From assembly GCF_012726195.1 (NCBI RefSeq), contig NZ_JAASAF010000001.1, forward strand, positions 372,001 to 436,000: 64,000 bases of DNA, written 5' to 3'. Each line of letters begins with the position of its first letter. Positions within the stretch are counted from its first letter, which is position 1. Shown piece by piece: positions 1 through 8,934 of this stretch. The notes under the pieces were generated by a model that had not been told where the DNA came from, searched no databases, and saw only the letters and a list, made by a program, of their open reading frames with translations. The stretch is from Rhodococcus sp. HNM0563 (lineage in GTDB: Bacteria > Actinomycetota > Actinomycetes > Mycobacteriales > Mycobacteriaceae). Made by a program: the position numbers and the translations under genes.

Positions 1-1
1 C

Positions 2-598
2 CTCACCAAGCTCGGTGCCGAGGTCGTCGAGGTGTCGTGTCCGCACTTCGAGTACGCACTCGCGTCCTACTATCTGATCCTGCCCTCGGAGGTGTCGTCC
101 AACCTCGCTCGTTTCGACGCAATGCGGTACGGCATGCGCGTCGACGACGGTTCGATGAGTGCCGAGCAGGTCATGGCCGCGACCCGCGCCGCCGGATTCG
201 GCAAGGAAGTCAAGCGTCGCATCATGATCGGCACCTACGCACTGTCGTCGGGCTACTACGACGCCTACTACGGTCAGGCGCTTAAGGTGCGTTCGCTCAT
301 CGCGCAGGACTTCGACAAGGCCTACGAACAGGTCGACGTCCTGGTCTCGCCCACGAGCCCGTTCACCCCGTGGAAGCTCGGCGAGAAGGTCGACGATCCG
401 CTCGCGATGTATCTGTCCGACCTGTGCACCCTGCCGACCAACCTGGCGGGTCACTGCGCGATGTCGGTGCCATCGGGCCTGTCGGCGGACGACGGACTGC
501 CCGTCGGGCTGCAGATCATGGCTCCCGCGCTGGCCGATGAGCGGCTCTACCGTGTCGGAGCGGCATTCGAAGCTGCCCGCGGACCGATCGTCGCCTGA
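2..598 (+). CDS. gatA: Glutamyl-tRNA(Gln) amidotransferase subunit A, C-terminal part
   Basis: The reading frame is open from the window edge and holds the last 198 residues of an amidase-signature protein of about 490 residues. GatA releases ammonia from glutamine so that GatB can convert Glu-tRNA(Gln) (and Asp-tRNA(Asn)) to the amide. The visible part includes the typical [19 protein letters not shown] segment and the [13 protein letters not shown] segment; the catalytic Ser-Ser-Lys residues lie upstream, outside the window. gatB is 5.6 kb downstream on the same strand, separated by an insert of other genes, whereas in M. tuberculosis only pfkA lies between them. The 5' truncation is a window effect. 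Confidence 0.95.
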   Translation, partial: LTKLGAEVVEVSCPHFEYALASYYLILPSEVSSNLARFDAMRYGMRVDDGSMSAEQVMAATRAAGFGKEVKRRIMIGTYALSSGYYDAYYGQALKVRSLIAQDFDKAYEQVDVLVSPTSPFTPWKLGEKVDDPLAMYLSDLCTLPTNLAGHCAMSVPSGLSADDGLPVGLQIMAPALADERLYRVGAAFEAARGPIVA

Positions 599-614
599 CT
601 TTTCCGATCGACCG

Positions 615-654
615 ACCGGCGGTGCCGTGGGCCTGTGCCTACGACACCGCCGGT
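615..654. terminator. Possible stem-loop between convergent gatA and hydrolase gene
   Basis: ACCGGCGGTG at 615-624 is perfectly complementary to CACCGCCGGT at 645-654, with a 20-base loop. It lies between two convergent genes, which suggests a shared terminator. There is no T-run, and the right arm recurs at about 675-684 in the 21-bp repeat described separately, so the structure may be incidental. Confidence 0.4.
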
Positions 655-689
655 TCGCATCGGCGCGGCTACGACACCGCCGGTTCGCA
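639..689. repeat. Two copies of a 21-bp direct repeat, 30 bp apart
   Basis: The same 21 bases occur at 639-659 and 669-689. The second copy includes the stop codon and last six sense codons of the minus-strand hydrolase gene; the first lies just beyond that stop. This looks like a local tandem duplication of the 3' end of the gene. Confidence 0.8.
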
Positions 690-2069
690 CTGCGCCTGTT
701 CGGTTCCGTAGCGATGCCCGTGTCCTGGAGCCGAGTCGAGTGAGGTGAACAGGTCGACGGTGGTCTGCAGGAACCCCACCACCGGCAGCCACGTCGGTAC
801 GGGCGCGTCCTGCACCGCACGCGACAGATCCGGTGGCGACCACAACAGCGACGGCTGCCACCACACGACGGGATCCGACGTGTTCGCCAGCACCGTCGCC
901 CCGTCGGTGCGCACCGATCCGGCCGGCGGACCCGCCCACAGTGCGTCGCACAGGCCCGGTTGGATGTCGTCGAACACGGCGCTGCCACCGATCGAGCCGA
1001 GGCTCTGTCCGTATACGTGCAGGTCGGGTCGCTGATCGGGAGGCATCGTGGCGATGTGCTCGCGCACGGCAGAGACAAGCGCCCGGGCGGACCGGGAGGC
1101 TGCGTCGCGGTCGAAGACGAACGTGACCCAGCTCGGCGTGTCCGAGTACTGCTGTGCCGCGATGGCGACGTCGTCGCCCCAGCGGTCCTCGAATCCCTGC
1201 ACAGCATTGGCATCGACCCACCCGGACCCGGTGGGAATCGCGACGACAAGGTGCTCCCGTTCGAACCCGCCGGTGCGTTCGAGTTCCCGGACCGCGAGCG
1301 CCGCGCGCGACTCATCGTCTGCGGCTGCAGCCAACCCGACGTAGACCCGCACGGGCGACCCCGAGGATTCGATCGAGACGAATCGTCGCCCTTGCGTGCC
1401 GAGACTGTTCCAGTTCACCAGTGAGATGGGGGAGCCGGACACCCCAGGGTCGAGCGTGGCTACCGGAGTGGATGCCGATGCCGTATCCGGCGACGGGGAG
1501 ACGACCGAGGTGATACCCCACGCGAGAAGGATCGCTGCCGTCGCCAATGCCGCGATCGAGCGCGTACGACCGGCCATTCGGACCAGGGTGCGGATGCCTG
1601 TGGCGCCTCCCACGAGAATCGATGCCGTCACGACGGCTCCGGCGAGTACTTCGAGCCAGTAGTGCAATCCGATCGGTGCCACCTCCATCGCGGCACGAAG
1701 TGCGTTCTGCCAGTGATGCGCCCACGTCGCACTCACCGCGACCATTGCAGTCGCGACTGCTGCTGCGAGCCAGCGAGCCTCCGCCTCGCGTGGACCGTGC
1801 TGCGCTCGAACCCGATGGGGCACAAGGCGTCGACTCAACGCCGTGACTGCAAGTGCGACTGCGATGAGGACCCCGGTGAGGACCCCTTGGGTGAGGGAGT
1901 CCCTCGGCAACAGCGACGGTGCGAGCGAGACCACAGCCGCGAGGGTCGCGGCCACAGTCGAGCCCAGGCGGGGTCCGAAAGCTTTGTGAGGGAATAGGGT
2001 ACGAGGGTGTGGGGTATCCCCACCCGGATTATCAGCCGCCGGTGCGGGGTGGGTCAGGTCGATCGTCAC
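669..2069 (-). CDS. Membrane alpha/beta-hydrolase (Abhydrolase_9 type)
   Basis: A 466-residue protein. The N-terminal part has several hydrophobic segments (for example around residues 37-57, 65-80 and 140-160), followed by a serine-hydrolase domain. The nucleophile elbow reads GQSLGS and the C-terminal end has a GHGHRYG motif, as in the actinobacterial family of membrane-bound alpha/beta-hydrolases (PF15420 plus PF10081). It is probably a membrane esterase or lipase with an unknown substrate. The GTG start overlaps the stop of the upstream phospholipase-like gene by four bases, so the two are translationally coupled. The pairing with a phospholipase A2-like protein hints at a lipid substrate, which is inference. 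Confidence 0.85.
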   Translation of the reverse strand: MTIDLTHPAPAADNPGGDTPHPRTLFPHKAFGPRLGSTVAATLAAVVSLAPSLLPRDSLTQGVLTGVLIAVALAVTALSRRLVPHRVRAQHGPREAEARWLAAAVATAMVAVSATWAHHWQNALRAAMEVAPIGLHYWLEVLAGAVVTASILVGGATGIRTLVRMAGRTRSIAALATAAILLAWGITSVVSPSPDTASASTPVATLDPGVSGSPISLVNWNSLGTQGRRFVSIESSGSPVRVYVGLAAAADDESRAALAVRELERTGGFEREHLVVAIPTGSGWVDANAVQGFEDRWGDDVAIAAQQYSDTPSWVTFVFDRDAASRSARALVSAVREHIATMPPDQRPDLHVYGQSLGSIGGSAVFDDIQPGLCDALWAGPPAGSVRTDGATVLANTSDPVVWWQPSLLWSPPDLSRAVQDAPVPTWLPVVGFLQTTVDLFTSLDSAPGHGHRYGTEQAQCEPAVS

Positions 2070-2830
2070 CGGTTCGTCCTCCTCAGGAAAGTGCTGCCCG
2101 CGACGACCGCCGCACCGGCTGCAGCCAGATAGGGCACCGGCGACTCGGATTCAGGCAGGCGGTAACCCTGGCGCCACGAGTTGATCTGCACCGCCGCAGA
2201 GGCGATTCCCGCCATCACGTCGCACCGCGGTTCCACCCCGGCAGTGACATCCCCCGTCGCTTCGCTCGCCTCGGTGACATCCCCCGTCGCTTCGCTCGCC
2301 TCGGTGACATCCCCCGTCGCTTCGCTCGCCTCGGTGACATCCCCCGTCGCTTCGCTCGCCTCGGTGACATCCCCCGTCGCTTCGCTCGCCCCGGTCGCGC
2401 ACGCGGCGTTGAGGTTCCGTTGCAGGTGCGCATCGAGGTCGCGCCGGGCCTGCGGCCCGAGCTCGCCGCCGATGTCGCGTGCATACCGGAGCAGGTCGTA
2501 CCCGAGATCGTGGCTACGGCACGCAGGTTCGAAATCCGAGGGGAGCGCGACAGGTGACGAGCAGTCACCGTCCGGGTCGGTGAGTACACCGTCGATGGTG
2601 TTGCCCGGTTCGATCGACGGGTGGTATCCCATGACCTCGGCGAAGCCGTCCGGGAACGCCGCGAGCGCACCGACAGTATCGTCGGCCACAAGTGCGGCGA
2701 CGGTAGCCGCAACTGCCGGGTCCGCGGTCGTAGCGGTACTCGCGGGGGATGCGGCACCGACGCAGAGAGCGGCCCCGGCACCGAGTAGTACGGTGGCCGC
2801 CGTGCGGCGTGTTGCGGTTCGGTTGATCAT
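2066..2830 (-). CDS. Secreted phospholipase A2-like protein with repeat insert
   Basis: A 254-residue protein with a signal peptide (RR in the first ten residues, then a hydrophobic stretch ending near ASPAS). The core holds an ACRSHDLGYDLLRY motif, the His-Asp helix of prokaryotic phospholipase A2 (PF09056 type), with nearby cysteines (DGDCSSP, PAC, RCDVM). Five copies of EASEATGDVT sit between the domain body and the last conserved cysteine region, and a hydrophobic stretch followed by LRRTNR ends the protein, as in a membrane anchor. The ATG start is preceded by TACCGT (2838-2843, minus strand) with a 7-base gap, so the mRNA is probably leaderless. It is the first gene of a two-gene operon with the membrane hydrolase. 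Confidence 0.8.
   Translation of the reverse strand: MINRTATRRTAATVLLGAGAALCVGAASPASTATTADPAVAATVAALVADDTVGALAAFPDGFAEVMGYHPSIEPGNTIDGVLTDPDGDCSSPVALPSDFEPACRSHDLGYDLLRYARDIGGELGPQARRDLDAHLQRNLNAACATGASEATGDVTEASEATGDVTEASEATGDVTEASEATGDVTEASEATGDVTAGVEPRCDVMAGIASAAVQINSWRQGYRLPESESPVPYLAAAGAAVVAGSTFLRRTNR
2244..2393 (-). repeat. Five tandem 30-bp units inside the phospholipase gene
   Basis: The unit starting GTGACATCCCCCGTCGCTTC on the plus strand is repeated at 2244, 2274, 2304, 2334 and 2364, with one mismatch near the end of the last copy. Thirty bases is a multiple of three, so gain or loss of a unit keeps the frame and changes the protein by 10 residues. Confidence 0.97.
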
Positions 2831-2973
2831 GATTCAGACGGTATGAACGACCTCCACCACGCCGGATCACGCGCGGGAGTGGTTCCGGGAAGCCATCCTC
2901 ATACCGCAGGGTTGCTGCGAACTCACTCTCAGGTATGAGGACAGGCAAGACACGTACTCCTAGCGTGGAGGGC

Positions 2974-4170
2974 GTGAAAACGATGATGCGTACCGGAGCG
3001 ACCTCCGCAGTGAAGACCACTGCGAAACTGGGACGCGGTCGCTGGCCGACGGTCATCGCAGTCGTCGTCACGCTGATCCTGTATGCGGTTGCGTGGCCGA
3101 CACTGCCACTCACCCACGACACGATGCCGCAGCTGATGCCGCTCGTCGCCGGCTTCGCAGTGTTCCCGTTCGTGTTCGTGTTCAGCCGCCCGGCGTTGGG
3201 CTGGGCTGTCACCGCACTCGCCGCGCTGGTGATCCCGCTGGCGTTCGAGAGGGTCGGGGACTACACCTACCCTTGGCAGGTAGTGCACATCATCGTGCTC
3301 CTCGCGCTCGTCCTCGCCGTGTCCGTTCTGGAAGAGATCCGCGTCGTGCTCGTGGTGTGGATCGCGACGGTGCTGTTGTTCTTCCTGTACATGCCGGGAG
3401 ACGACGGATGGGGCTGGATGGTGGGGCTCACCGCCCTCGTCGTGTTCGGTCTACTGGTGCGCTGGTTGGTGATCTCGCGGCGGCAACTGGCCCACGAGGA
3501 GGAGGTCAGCGAACTCGAGCGCGCGCGCCGCGCGGTACTGGAGGAGAAAGCGCGTATCGCGCGCGATCTCCACGACATCGTCGCCCACCACATGTCGATG
3601 GTTGTCGTGCAAGCGCAGAGTGCCCCCTATCGGTTGACCGACGTCACCGACGAGGTTCGAGCCGAATTCGACTCCCTGGGCGCGACCGCCCGCGAAGCAC
3701 TCAATGAGGTGCGCAGCCTGCTCGGTGTACTGCGCAGTGACGGTTACACCCCGGAGAACGAACCGCAACCCGGCGTCGAGCGAATCGGTGAATTGCTTGC
3801 CGCGTCGCAACGTGCCGGTGTGCGGCTGAACACCGAGATCACCGGTGAGCCGGTCGGCGTCAGCGACGGTGTGGGTCTGGCGGTGTACCGGATCCTCCAG
3901 GAATCGTTGACCAACAGTGCTCGGCATGCTCCGGGTGCAGCGGTCGACGTCCGCATCCGATGGAGCCCCGGCACAGTGGAGATGGCCGTGACCAACGGCC
4001 CGCGTACGGAGGCCGTGGAGGCGGTGGTGCTGTCGGATCGGAACGGGGGCAGTGGCATCAGGGGTATGGGAGAGCGCGCAGCAACGGTCGGTGGCCGGCT
4101 CGTTGCGCATCCGCGACCCGACGGCGGATTCGAGGTCCACGCGGTGCTGCCTACGGTCGTCGCAGTATGA
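2974..4170 (+). CDS. Sensor histidine kinase, NarL/DesK type
   Basis: A 398-residue membrane kinase. About five hydrophobic segments occupy roughly residues 20-160, then a short coiled linker leads to the HisKA_3 dimerisation domain with RIARDLHDIVAHHMSMV (phospho-acceptor about His200), and a HATPase_c domain (ILQESLTNSARHAPG, GGSGIRGMGERAA). It should autophosphorylate and pass the phosphate to the regulator encoded 80 bases downstream; the signal is unknown. I chose GTG at 2974 because TAGCGT (2961-2966) sits 7 bases upstream, the spacing expected for a leaderless transcript. An upstream ATG at 2935 lies before this promoter-like element and was not used. The PLA2/hydrolase operon is divergent from it. 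Confidence 0.9.
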   Translation: MKTMMRTGATSAVKTTAKLGRGRWPTVIAVVVTLILYAVAWPTLPLTHDTMPQLMPLVAGFAVFPFVFVFSRPALGWAVTALAALVIPLAFERVGDYTYPWQVVHIIVLLALVLAVSVLEEIRVVLVVWIATVLLFFLYMPGDDGWGWMVGLTALVVFGLLVRWLVISRRQLAHEEEVSELERARRAVLEEKARIARDLHDIVAHHMSMVVVQAQSAPYRLTDVTDEVRAEFDSLGATAREALNEVRSLLGVLRSDGYTPENEPQPGVERIGELLAASQRAGVRLNTEITGEPVGVSDGVGLAVYRILQESLTNSARHAPGAAVDVRIRWSPGTVEMAVTNGPRTEAVEAVVLSDRNGGSGIRGMGERAATVGGRLVAHPRPDGGFEVHAVLPTVVAV

Positions 4171-4250
4171 CGCGTCCGCAGTCCTCCCCGAACCGCACTC
4201 GCCGGGGCTGCAACAAGATCAACGCACGAATGCGGTACTAGGCTGTGGCC

Positions 4251-4946
4251 GTGACCGAGCCGACCTCCCTCGCCCCAGCGTCCGCACCCACCACGGTGTT
4301 CATCGCCGACGACCAGGCCATGGTGCGGCAGGGTTTCGGTGCGCTGCTCGCGGCGCAGCACGACATCAGCGTAGTCGGCGATGCGCCCGACGGGCGCACC
4401 GCGGTGTCCGAAGTGGCGAGGTTGCGCCCCGACGTCGTGCTGATGGACGTGCGGATGCCCGAAATGAACGGTCTCGACGCGGCACGTCGGATCCTCGCCG
4501 ACACACGCGAACCGAAGACTCGCGTGCTGATGCTCACGACCTTCGACCTCGACGAGTACGTGTACGAGGCACTTGGAATGGGTGCAAGCGGGTTCATGCT
4601 CAAGGATGCGCCGGCCGACGAACTCGTCCGGGCCGTTCGCGTGGTCGCCGAGGGACAGGCGCTGCTCGCGCCGACGGTCACCCGCAGACTCATTGCCGAC
4701 GTCACCAGTCGGCGTGCGCCTGCGCGTGGTCGCGCCCGTGCGCTCGACGTCCTGACCCCGCGTGAACTCGAGGTTCTCGAACTCATCGCACACGGCCTGT
4801 CGAATCAGGAGATCGCCGCGAAACTGTTCGTCGCAGAGCAGACGGTCAAGACCCATGTCGGGAAGGTGCTCGGCAAACTGCACCTCCGCGATCGCGCTCA
4901 GGCAGTGGTCCTCGCCTACGAATCCGGTGTCGTCACTCCGGGCTGA
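4251..4946 (+). CDS. Two-component response regulator, LuxR/NarL family
   Basis: A 231-residue protein. It has an N-terminal receiver domain (VFIADDQAMVRQGF at the acidic pocket, VLMDVRMPEMNG with the phospho-acceptor about Asp66) and a C-terminal LuxR helix-turn-helix (LTPRELEVLELIAHGLSNQ from about residue 168, then VKTHVGKVLGKL). It is the partner of the kinase immediately upstream. TAGGCT (4239-4244) lies six bases before the GTG at 4251, favouring a leaderless start there; GTG at 4245 would add two residues. Targets are unknown, but the divergent PLA2/hydrolase operon is the obvious candidate. Confidence 0.92.
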   Translation: MTEPTSLAPASAPTTVFIADDQAMVRQGFGALLAAQHDISVVGDAPDGRTAVSEVARLRPDVVLMDVRMPEMNGLDAARRILADTREPKTRVLMLTTFDLDEYVYEALGMGASGFMLKDAPADELVRAVRVVAEGQALLAPTVTRRLIADVTSRRAPARGRARALDVLTPRELEVLELIAHGLSNQEIAAKLFVAEQTVKTHVGKVLGKLHLRDRAQAVVLAYESGVVTPG

Positions 4947-5088
4947 ACCTTCCCGCGCGGTCGTCGGCTTCCCACATCAGCAGCTGCTGCCGCGGGAAGC
5001 GGGCAGGGTCGCGGGAACTGTGGTGATGTCCGATCGACATGCCGTCGGTGCCCTCAGCGGGCAGGATGTCGAGACGGCACGATTCCAC
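4933..5088 (-). CDS. Possible small protein antisense to the regulator-pfkA gap
   Basis: A 51-residue ORF on the minus strand fills the gap between the response regulator and pfkA, overlapping the regulator 3' end by 14 bases. It contains MSIGHHHSSRDPARFPRQQ and QQLLMWEADDRAGRF, a composition that looks protein-like rather than a shadow. The start could be the GTG at 5088 or the ATG at 5040. I do not recognise the family, and the flanking genes are both on the plus strand, so this is tentative. Confidence 0.3.
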   Translation of the reverse strand: MESCRLDILPAEGTDGMSIGHHHSSRDPARFPRQQLLMWEADDRAGRFSPE

Positions 5089-5108
5089 GCGGCGGAAGGT
5101 TTCGGCGA

Positions 5109-6140
5109 ATGACCAGGATCGGCATTCTCACCAGCGGCGGCGATTGCCCCGGACTCAATGCGGTGATCCGCGGGGCGGTCCTGAAGGGAACCGAGGTGCA
5201 CGCCCAGGAGTTCGTCGGATTTCTCGACGGCTGGCGGGGGCTTGTCGACGGTGACGTGATCCCCTTGGATCGCAGCCGGGTTCGGGGCCTCGCCCAGCAG
5301 GGTGGCACCATCTTGGGTACGAGCAGATTCGGCCCGTATCAGGGACCGAACGGGGGAGCGCAGAACATTCAGGCCACACTCGACCGGCTCGGTATCGACG
5401 CGGTCGTCGCCATCGGTGGTGAAGGCACCGCGTCCGCATCGAAACGTCTGTTCGAGGAAGGCATCCGGATCGTGGGGGTTCCCAAGACGATCGACAACGA
5501 CCTCAGCCGCACCGACTACACATTCGGCTTCGACACTGCTGTCGAGATCGCCACCGTCGCGATCGACAGACTTCGGACCACCGGGAACTCCCACAAGCGT
5601 TGCATGGTGCTCGAGGTGATGGGACGGCACGCCGGATGGATTGCATTGCACTCGGGCACTGCCGGGGGAGCGCATGCCATTCTCATTCCCGAACAACCCG
5701 AAAGTCTCGAGCAGATCTGCGAATGGGTCACCAGTGTGCGAGACCGGGGTCGCGCACCGATGGTCGTCGTCGCGGAAGGTTTCACCCTGCCCGAAATGAC
5801 GCATGCCCACTCCACCAAGGGACTCGACGGATTCGACCGGCCCCGCCTCGGTGGCATCGCCGAGGTGCTCGCACCGCTCATCGAGGAACACACCGGGATC
5901 GAGACGCGTGCGACGGTGCTCGGGCACATCCAGCGCGGTGGCGTCCCGACCGCGTTCGATCGGGTCCTCGCCACCAGGCTCGGGATGGCCGTCACCGACC
6001 TGGTGGCAGACGAAGAATGGGGGCATATGGTCGCCCTGCACGGCACAGACATCGCCCGAGTCGGTTTCGAGGAGGCGCTCGCCGATCCCAAGTACGTCCC
6101 GGACGAGCGCTACCAGGAGATGCGGGTCATCTTCGGCTGA
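5109..6140 (+). CDS. pfkA: 6-phosphofructokinase
   Basis: A 343-residue phosphofructokinase, which phosphorylates fructose 6-phosphate in glycolysis. GGDCPGLNAVIRG forms the N-terminal phosphate-binding loop, PKTIDNDL holds the catalytic Asp region, and MGRHAGWIA follows. The GGEGT loop has Gly rather than Asp at the position that discriminates donors, which points to ATP rather than pyrophosphate. GGAAGG eight bases before the ATG serves as ribosome binding site. It lies 27 bases upstream of gatB, the same neighbour as in M. tuberculosis. Confidence 0.95.
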   Translation: MTRIGILTSGGDCPGLNAVIRGAVLKGTEVHAQEFVGFLDGWRGLVDGDVIPLDRSRVRGLAQQGGTILGTSRFGPYQGPNGGAQNIQATLDRLGIDAVVAIGGEGTASASKRLFEEGIRIVGVPKTIDNDLSRTDYTFGFDTAVEIATVAIDRLRTTGNSHKRCMVLEVMGRHAGWIALHSGTAGGAHAILIPEQPESLEQICEWVTSVRDRGRAPMVVVAEGFTLPEMTHAHSTKGLDGFDRPRLGGIAEVLAPLIEEHTGIETRATVLGHIQRGGVPTAFDRVLATRLGMAVTDLVADEEWGHMVALHGTDIARVGFEEALADPKYVPDERYQEMRVIFG

Positions 6141-6167
6141 CACCGGTGGCCGTCTAAAATCGTGAGC

Positions 6168-7679
6168 ATGACTGCCTCCGTGTCTGCTGACCTGCTCGCC
6201 TACGACGACGTGCTCGCGAAGTTCGAGCCCGTGATGGGCATGGAGGTGCACGTCGAGCTGCACACCGCCACCAAGATGTTCTGCCCGTGCCCGACCGAGT
6301 TCGGCGCCGAGCCGAATACGCAGGTATGCCCGGTCTGCCTCGGCCTTCCCGGTGCCCTGCCGGTGGTGAACCAGCAGGCGGTCGAATCGGCAATCCGAAT
6401 CGGCCTCGCGCTGAACTGTTCGATCACCCCGTGGGGACGGTTCGCGCGGAAGAACTACTTCTACCCGGATCAGCCGAAGAACTACCAGATCTCGCAGTAC
6501 GACGAACCGATTGCCACCGACGGCTACCTCGATGTCGTTCTCGACGACGGCACCACCTGGCGAGTCGACATCGAGCGCGCCCACATGGAAGAGGACACCG
6601 GCAAGTCGCTGCACGTCGGCGGCGCCACCGGACGTATCCACGGTGCCAGCCATTCGCTGCTCGACTACAACCGCGCCGGTGTTCCGCTCGTCGAGATCGT
6701 CACCAAGCCGATCACCGGCGCAGGAGAGCGTGCCCCCGAGGTGGCTCGCGCCTATGTCACGGCCTTGCGTGATCTGCTGAAGGCACTCGATGTGTCCGAC
6801 GTCCGGATGGATCAGGGCTCGATGCGCTGCGACGCCAACATCTCGCTCATGCCGATCGGTGCGAAGGAATTCGGCACCCGCACCGAGACGAAGAACGTCA
6901 ACTCGCTCAAGTCCGTCGAGGTCGCTGTCCGCTACGAAATGCGCCGCCAGGCCGCCGTGTTGACCAGTGGCGGCGAGGTCATTCAAGAGACCCGCCACTT
7001 CCAGGAGTCCGACGGCACGACGTCTCCCGGTCGCCGTAAGGAAACCGCCGAAGACTACCGGTACTTCCCGGAGCCCGATCTCGAGCCGGTCGCGCCGGAC
7101 GCCACATGGATCGAGGAGCTGCGCGCAACCCTGCCCGAGCTGCCGTGGCTGCGCCGCGCGCGTATCCAGGCCGACTGGGGTGTCTCGGACGAGGAGATGC
7201 GCGATCTCGTCAACGCGGGTGCTCTCGAACTGGTCATCGCGACCACCGAGGCCGGAGCGCCCGCGTCCGAAGCACGGTCGTGGTGGGTTGCCTACCTCGC
7301 TCAGCAGGCGAACACCCGCGGCGTCGAACTCGTCGAGCTGCCCATCACCCCGGCGCAACTCGCACAGGTCATCGCGCTGGTCGCCGAGGGCAAGCTGACG
7401 AACAAGCTCGCGCGCAAGGTCGTCGACTACGTTCTCGAAGGCGAGGGCGAGCCCGCACAGATCCTCGAGGCGCACCCCGAACTCGTCGTCGTGCGCGACG
7501 ACAGCAAGCTTCAGGCCGCCGTCGACGAGGCACTTGCCGCGAACCCTGACATCGCCGACAAGATCCGCTCGGGCAAGGTTGCGGCCGCAGGCAAGATCGT
7601 GGGCGACGTCATGAAAGCAACTCGTGGACAGGCCGACCCTGCCCGCGTCAAGGAACTCGTGATCGCCGCGTGCAGCTGA
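6168..7679 (+). CDS. gatB: Glutamyl-tRNA(Gln) amidotransferase subunit B
   Basis: A 503-residue GatB, the tRNA-binding kinase/amidotransferase subunit of the GatCAB complex. It shows [31 protein letters not shown], the [13 protein letters not shown] segment, and the C-terminal YqeY-like tail with NKLARKVV. I chose the ATG at 6168 over the GTG at 6162 because TAAAAT (6155-6160) lies seven bases before the ATG, fitting a leaderless transcript. A tRNA-Gln gene lies in this same window, and the indirect Gln-tRNA route is the usual one in this group. Confidence 0.96.
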   Translation: MTASVSADLLAYDDVLAKFEPVMGMEVHVELHTATKMFCPCPTEFGAEPNTQVCPVCLGLPGALPVVNQQAVESAIRIGLALNCSITPWGRFARKNYFYPDQPKNYQISQYDEPIATDGYLDVVLDDGTTWRVDIERAHMEEDTGKSLHVGGATGRIHGASHSLLDYNRAGVPLVEIVTKPITGAGERAPEVARAYVTALRDLLKALDVSDVRMDQGSMRCDANISLMPIGAKEFGTRTETKNVNSLKSVEVAVRYEMRRQAAVLTSGGEVIQETRHFQESDGTTSPGRRKETAEDYRYFPEPDLEPVAPDATWIEELRATLPELPWLRRARIQADWGVSDEEMRDLVNAGALELVIATTEAGAPASEARSWWVAYLAQQANTRGVELVELPITPAQLAQVIALVAEGKLTNKLARKVVDYVLEGEGEPAQILEAHPELVVVRDDSKLQAAVDEALAANPDIADKIRSGKVAAAGKIVGDVMKATRGQADPARVKELVIAACS

Positions 7680-7704
7680 TCTTGGGTCGCTAATGTAGCG
7701 ATCC

Positions 7705-8934
7705 ATGGACGCTGCCGTCGCCACCTCGCTCCTCTGGATCACGGTGGCGGCGGTCCTCGCGCCGCTCATTGCCGGTGTGCTGCCGCGTCGACTCGTACCC
7801 GAGGTCGTGCTGCTGCTCGCCGCCGGAGTCGTGATCGGGCCGTACGCGCTCGGGATCGCGTCGGTCGACAGCGAGATCGAGATGTTGCGCGAACTCGGAC
7901 TGGGACTGCTGTTCCTGCTCGCGGGCTACGAGATCGACCCCAAGGAACTGACAGGGCGTGGTGGACGCCGCGCACTCATCACCTGGATGGTGTGTTTCGG
8001 TCTCGCCGCCGGTGCGGTCGCGGTGTTGTCTTCGGCAGGTGTCGTACATGCCGGCGTCGCTGTGGCAATCGCACTCACGTCAACGGCATTGGGCACTTTG
8101 CTGCCGATCCTCGCCGACCGCGGTCTCGTCGCGACCCGGCTGGGCCGCTCGGTGCTCAACCACGGGGCGGTCGGTGAGCTCCTTCCGGTGATCGCTATGG
8201 CAGTGCTGCTGGGGACGCGCGGTGCGCTCGGATCCCTCATCGTCCTGGCCGTGTTCGCCCTTGTAGCCGTGGTCGTCGCGGTCCTGCCCCGATGGGCCCT
8301 GCGGGAGGGGTCGCAGTTTCTGCAGTTCGTCCGCAGTACATCGGACACCACCGCACAGACACCGGTCCGGCTGGTGATGCTGCTGCTTGTCGGACTGATT
8401 GCGGTGGCCGCAGTGTTCGATCTCGATGTGATCCTCGGCGCGTTCGCTGCCGGCTTCATTCTGCGCCGGGCAGTTCCCAAGGGCGATGAGCAGCTCGAGT
8501 CGAAGTTGGACGGCCTCGCATACGGATTCATGATCCCCGTCTTCTTCGTCACCTCCGGAATGGCCATCGACGTAGGCGCGGTCGCGAGCGAACCCGGAGT
8601 GCTGATCGCATTCCTCGTGCTCCTGGTGCTCGTGCGCGGGGTGCCGGTGTTCGTCGCGTCGCGATTCGATCGGGGTGAGAACGGAATTCGGTTCGCCACG
8701 TCCGAGCAGCTGCAGATCGCGTTGTATTCCACGACAGGTCTGCCGCTCATCGTCGCGGTCACGGGTGTCGCGGTGTCGGCGGGGCACATGTCCACTGCCA
8801 GCGCGTCGATCCTGGTCGCCGCTGGAGCGATCACCGTGCTGATCATGCCGACGCTTGCCGGGCTGCTACCCGAGCGTCGGGAAACCGCCGGCGCGGACCG
8901 TCAGTCGAATCCGCCACCACCGGCGGGGAACTGA
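7705..8934 (+). CDS. Cation:proton antiporter, Kef/CPA2 type
   Basis: A 409-residue integral membrane protein with about 12 hydrophobic segments over almost its whole length and the Na+/H+ exchanger fold pattern (LLFLLAGYEIDP early, then PVFFVTSGMAIDVG in the second half). It lacks a C-terminal TrkA-N domain, so it is the transporter part alone. The ion (K+ or Na+) cannot be told from sequence. TAATGT (7691-7696) lies eight bases before the ATG. Its 3' end overlaps the convergent lipoprotein gene by 34 bases. Confidence 0.88.
   Translation: MDAAVATSLLWITVAAVLAPLIAGVLPRRLVPEVVLLLAAGVVIGPYALGIASVDSEIEMLRELGLGLLFLLAGYEIDPKELTGRGGRRALITWMVCFGLAAGAVAVLSSAGVVHAGVAVAIALTSTALGTLLPILADRGLVATRLGRSVLNHGAVGELLPVIAMAVLLGTRGALGSLIVLAVFALVAVVVAVLPRWALREGSQFLQFVRSTSDTTAQTPVRLVMLLLVGLIAVAAVFDLDVILGAFAAGFILRRAVPKGDEQLESKLDGLAYGFMIPVFFVTSGMAIDVGAVASEPGVLIAFLVLLVLVRGVPVFVASRFDRGENGIRFATSEQLQIALYSTTGLPLIVAVTGVAVSAGHMSTASASILVAAGAITVLIMPTLAGLLPERRETAGADRQSNPPPPAGN

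Noticed and set aside
2244-2393. Regular 30-bp repeats as a CRISPR array
   Set aside because: The units are directly adjacent with no spacers and continue the reading frame of a protein.
2935-2973. Upstream ATG as the kinase start
   Set aside because: It lies before the TAGCGT element; the GTG at 2974 has leaderless spacing.
4977-7769. A 930-codon open frame on the minus strand across pfkA and gatB
   Set aside because: It is antisense to two clear enzymes, and its composition (Arg/Asp/His-rich without family motifs) is the usual mirror of high-GC coding sequence.
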